From Dyella_B jejuensis (lineage in GTDB: Bacteria > Pseudomonadota > Gammaproteobacteria > Xanthomonadales > Rhodanobacteraceae), in assembly GCF_044904675.1 (NCBI RefSeq), contig NZ_JADIKJ010000011.1, forward strand, positions 1 to 64,000: 64,000 bases of DNA, read 5' to 3'. The translations under genes and the position numbers were made by a program. A model generated the notes under the pieces. It saw only the letters and a program-made list of their open reading frames with translations, was not told the origin of the DNA and did not search any database. This document shows positions 61,282 through 64,000 of the stretch, one piece after another; positions within the stretch are counted from its first letter, which is position 1, and every line of letters starts with the position of its first letter.

Positions 61282-61411
61282 TCGCCGTGAGGCGACGAGC
61301 GGATGGCACAAAACATCGTGGCATCCAGGGGTTGGTTCCTAAGTTTACCCTCCCCCCGGAACGCAACCTAACAAACCCCGGCAGTTATTCCCCTGGCTGC
61401 CGGGGTTTTTT
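61282..61411 (+). ncRNA. Structured small-RNA candidate with C-rich loops
   Basis: Four hairpins lie in order: 61282-61286 with 61291-61295; 61301-61309 with 61318-61326 (one mismatch); 61330-61334 with 61364-61368 and 61336-61339 with 61358-61361, enclosing a loop with six C; and an intrinsic terminator 61373-61384 with 61397-61408 with a CCCC-containing loop and T-run. No reading frame fits. The C-rich loops recall sX13-type small RNAs of xanthomonads, which bind G-rich ribosome sites. It could instead be the 5' leader of pncB. TTGAAC near 61244 may be a -35 element. Confidence 0.6.
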
Positions 61412-61511
61412 ATTTCCCTTTCCGTTTCTCGACGCACTGTTCACGATTGCGATTCCGGCAGGATAATTGCCGGCAGCGGCATTATGGCCGGCGTTCCTCT
61501 TTCCGACATGG

Positions 61512-62729
61512 ATGCCCATGATCGTCAGTTCCCTGCTCGATACCGACCTGTACAAATTTTCCATGATGCAGGTCGTGCTGCATCAGTATCCAGCCGCGCA
61601 GGTGGAGTATCGCTTCAAGTGCCGTAATCCGGGCATCGACCTGGTGCCCTACATCGACGAGATCCGCGACGAACTGCATGCCCTGTGCGGCTTGCGCTTT
61701 ACCGAGCAAGAGCTGGAATACCTGCGCACCTGGCGTTTCTTCAAGAGCGACTTCATCGATTTCCTGGGATTATTCCAGCTCAACGCCAAATACGTGGATA
61801 TCGCGCCGTCGCCTCGGCAGAACGGTGAGATCGAGATTCGCATCTGCGGCCCTTGGCTACATACGATCCTGTTCGAAGTGCCGTTGCTGGCCATCGTCAA
61901 CGAAGTCTATTTCCGCAACACGAACGCGCAGTTGGATCTTGCCGAGGGCCGCCGCCGCTTGGCGGACAAGATCACGCTATTGCGCGATGCTCCCGGCTAT
62001 GCCGAATGCCGCATTGCTGATTACGGTACCCGTCGCCGGTTCTCGCGCCAATGGCACAAGGAAGTGGTGACGACCCTGCACGCAGGCTTGCGCGATCAAC
62101 TGGCCGGTACCAGCAATGTATGGCTGGCCCGGCAGCTGGGGCTGCGCCCGCTGGGCACACTGGCGCATGAATATCTGCAGGCGCATCAGGCGCTTGGTCC
62201 ACGGCTGCGTGATTCGCAGGTGGCCGCACTGGAGGCGTGGGCGAAGGAGTACCGGGGTGACCTGGGTATCGCGTTATCGGACGTCTACGGCCTTTCCGCG
62301 TTCCTGCGCGATTTCGATATGTATTTCTGCAAGCTGTTCGACGGTACGCGGCACGATTCGGGCGATCCGTTCGCGTGGGGCGAGCGCGTGCTGGCGCATT
62401 ACCAGGCCAATCGCGTCGACCCACGCAGCAAGATCCTGGTGTTCAGCGATGGCCTTGATATTGCCAAGGTCATGAAGCTTTACCAGCACTTCCGTGGGCG
62501 TTGCCTGCTCGCCTTCGGCGTCGGTACCAATCTCACCAACGATGTTGGCCCCACGCCGCTCAACATCGTGATCAAGATGGTCCGCTGCAACGGCCAGCCG
62601 GTGGCCAAATTGAGCGATTCACCGGGCAAGAACATGTGCGAGGACGAAGCCTATATCGCTTATCTGCGGCAGGTGTTCGACATTCCTGTGCTCGTTGGCG
62701 AGGGCGATCAGGCGTACCGGGAAACGTAA
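61512..62729 (+). CDS. pncB: Nicotinate phosphoribosyltransferase
   Basis: A 405-residue enzyme of the NAD salvage pathway, joining nicotinate and PRPP to nicotinate mononucleotide with ATP. SLLDTDLYKFSMMQ at the N-terminus, DYGTRRRFSRQWHKEVV with the phosphorylated His region, GTSNVWLARQLG, FDGTRHDSGDPFAWGER and FGVGTNLTNDVG are family blocks. Two in-frame ATGs (61512 and 61518) are six bases apart, neither with a strong ribosome site. A structured RNA with its own terminator lies about 100 bp upstream. Confidence 0.95.
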   Translation: MPMIVSSLLDTDLYKFSMMQVVLHQYPAAQVEYRFKCRNPGIDLVPYIDEIRDELHALCGLRFTEQELEYLRTWRFFKSDFIDFLGLFQLNAKYVDIAPSPRQNGEIEIRICGPWLHTILFEVPLLAIVNEVYFRNTNAQLDLAEGRRRLADKITLLRDAPGYAECRIADYGTRRRFSRQWHKEVVTTLHAGLRDQLAGTSNVWLARQLGLRPLGTLAHEYLQAHQALGPRLRDSQVAALEAWAKEYRGDLGIALSDVYGLSAFLRDFDMYFCKLFDGTRHDSGDPFAWGERVLAHYQANRVDPRSKILVFSDGLDIAKVMKLYQHFRGRCLLAFGVGTNLTNDVGPTPLNIVIKMVRCNGQPVAKLSDSPGKNMCEDEAYIAYLRQVFDIPVLVGEGDQAYRET

Positions 62730-62791
62730 ATCGACATGACACGAGGGGCGGATGGAATCGGCCCCTGGCCATGCACGATTCATCCCGTTAT

Positions 62792-63586
62792 TCAAAACGC
62801 AGGCAATACGGCACCGTGGTATTTCTGTTCGATGAAGGCCTTGACCTGCGGGCTGGTCAAGGCCTTGGCGAGTTTCTGGACGCGCGGATCGTTCTGATTG
62901 TCCGGACGGCCGACCAGATAATTCACGTAGGGCGAGTTCTTGTCCTCGATCAGCAACGCATCCTTGGTTGGGTTCAGTCCGGCGGCTAGCGCGTAATTGG
63001 TATTGATCAGCGCCAGATCCACTTCGTCCAAAGTGCGCGGCAGCATGGCCGCCTCCAGTTCCTTGAATTGCAGATGCCTGGGATTGGCCGTGATGTCCTT
63101 GAGGGTAGCCAGTTCGTCGTTGGGATCCTTCAGCGTAATCAGGCCATGCTTGGCGAGCAGCAGCAGGGCGCGGCTATTGTTGCTGGGATCGTTCGGGATC
63201 GCGACGGTGGCGCCATCGGGCAACTGGTCGATCGATTTGAACTTGTGCGAATAGGCGCCGAACGGTTCGATGTGTACGCCGGTAATGATCACCAGGTTGG
63301 TTTTGCGTTCGCGATTGAAGGCATCCAGGTAGGGCTTGGTCTGGAAGTAATTCACGTCGATGCTCTTTTCGGCCACCTGCAGGTTGGGCTGCACATAGTC
63401 GGCAAATACCTTGATCTGCAGATTCACGCCTTCCTTCGCGAGGATGGGCTTGACCTGCTTGAGGATCTCCGCATGCGGCACCGCGGTGGCGGCCACGGTC
63501 AGTGTCTGGCCATTTGCGCTATCGGAATTGGACGACGAGCAGCCGGCCAAGAGCAGGGCGGCAAGGAAAGCCAGGAGCTTTTTCAT
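62792..63586 (-). CDS. metQ: Methionine ABC transporter substrate-binding lipoprotein MetQ
   Basis: A 264-residue MetQ/NlpA lipoprotein with lipobox LLLAGC (Cys16), followed by TLTVAATAVPHAEILKQVKPIL, FADYVQPNLQVAEKSIDVNYFQTKPYLDAF and TVAIPNDPSNNSRALLLLAKHGLI, all standard blocks. It binds methionine and delivers it to MetNI. The start at 63586 is the family start; the frame is open further up. It is followed upstream on the same strand by metI. Confidence 0.93.
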   Translation of the reverse strand: MKKLLAFLAALLLAGCSSSNSDSANGQTLTVAATAVPHAEILKQVKPILAKEGVNLQIKVFADYVQPNLQVAEKSIDVNYFQTKPYLDAFNRERKTNLVIITGVHIEPFGAYSHKFKSIDQLPDGATVAIPNDPSNNSRALLLLAKHGLITLKDPNDELATLKDITANPRHLQFKELEAAMLPRTLDEVDLALINTNYALAAGLNPTKDALLIEDKNSPYVNYLVGRPDNQNDPRVQKLAKALTSPQVKAFIEQKYHGAVLPAF

Positions 63587-63695
63587 GAATACGTTCCAGT
63601 TCTTGTGCATCGCATCAGAGTAGCCGTCCAGACGTCTGGATGCAAAGCTGCCCGCTGGCGTGGTTCGGCAGGCCGGATCGAGCTTCGCTGACGAT

Positions 63696-64000
63696 TCAGC
63701 GCCGGCTGTAATGGGCAACGATGCGATCGCCAAGCATCTGCAACAACTGCACCAGCACAATCAGCAACAGCACGGTCACCACCATATAGTCGGATTTATA
63801 ACTCAGGTAACCATAGCGATACGCCAGGTCGCCGAGGCCCCCGGCCCCGATGGCGCCGCCCATGGCCGTGTAGCCGACCAGCGCAATGGCGGTAACCGTC
63901 ACCCCCGCCCACAGGCTGGCGCGTGCCTCCGGCAGCAGCACATGGCGGACAATCTGCCAGGTGCTGGCGCCCATGGCCTGCGAGGCTTCGATCACGCCGT
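63696..64000 (-). CDS. metI: Methionine ABC transporter permease MetI (partial)
   Basis: The C-terminal ~100 residues of a MetI permease; the N-terminal part lies beyond the window edge. The coupling-loop motif EASQAMGASTWQIVRHVLLPEA is present, followed by GVTVTAIALVGYTAMGGAIGAGGLGDLAYRYGY and two transmembrane helices, ending DRIVAHYSRR. It forms the pore for methionine with MetN, whose gene should lie beyond the edge. It precedes metQ by 109 bp. Confidence 0.93.
   Translation of the reverse strand, partial: GVIEASQAMGASTWQIVRHVLLPEARASLWAGVTVTAIALVGYTAMGGAIGAGGLGDLAYRYGYLSYKSDYMVVTVLLLIVLVQLLQMLGDRIVAHYSRR

Noticed and set aside
1..64000. tRNA, rRNA, prophage, integron or complete insertion sequence
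   Set aside because: No cloverleaf, rRNA sequence, phage module, integrase or paired terminal inverted repeats were seen on either strand.

Overview
The window reads as a chromosomal segment of a high-GC gammaproteobacterium of the Xanthomonadales (Lysobacterales), most likely Rhodanobacteraceae (Dyella, Luteibacter, Frateuria or Rhodanobacter). This is an inference from the gene mix (FabV as enoyl reductase, several secreted GH18 chitinases, an RsmC/RsuA pair, SelO, an aromatic leader peptide before a DAHP synthase) and from codon usage. Most of the window is ordinary housekeeping or accessory chromosome. No rRNA, tRNA, CRISPR array, prophage or integron was seen, and the only transposase-like gene is a domesticated RAYT.

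Layout. 0.2-2.3 kb: a Tat-exported FAD oxidoreductase that looks circularly permuted, and an outer-membrane beta-barrel. 2.6-6.4 kb: a three-gene minus-strand unit made of a borosin-type peptide N-methyltransferase, a small precursor-like peptide and a TPR-GGDEF protein, with a divergent GIY-YIG-like gene. 6.5-14 kb: AsmA-like protein, zinc dehydrogenase, DksA-like zinc finger, creatininase family protein, beta-propeller and fabV. 14-21 kb: SDR/LysR pair, phosphoesterase, 2OG-Fe oxygenase, two small envelope proteins, chaA. 21-29 kb: a gene-poor region with a RAYT, two MFS transporters, a membrane-anchored Mrr-like nuclease and a tandem pair of unknown small genes. 29.1-32.3 kb: two tandem, duplicated chitinases. 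32.7-43.3 kb: sulfotransferase, envelope proteins, DinB, SDR, thpR, a third chitinase, an S10 peptidase and a lipoprotein. 43.5-50.7 kb: OPT transporter, rsmC-rsuA, selO, SH3 protein, FKBP. 50.8-53.1 kb: aroG behind a transcription attenuator, then two small genes. 53.1-64 kb: yajQ, flavoproteins, PhzF, rhomboid, a histone-like protein, an aminopeptidase, a cytochrome, a structured small-RNA candidate, pncB, and the metQ-metI end of a methionine importer that runs off the window.

How genes work together. The best candidate for a little-described system is the split borosin RiPP locus at 4.46-5.72 kb. A tetrapyrrole-methylase-fold enzyme resembling the Shewanella SonM type sits directly upstream of a 101-residue peptide whose N-terminus resembles the SonA helical recognition domain. 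A membrane c-di-GMP synthase follows it by 8 bp. Other points worth attention are the aromatic leader peptide and attenuator of aroG (50.77-50.91 kb), the order-swapped D-amino-acid-oxidase fold (0.2-1.4 kb), the C-rich-loop small-RNA candidate before pncB (61.28-61.41 kb), and the chitinase duplication that also copied its leader.
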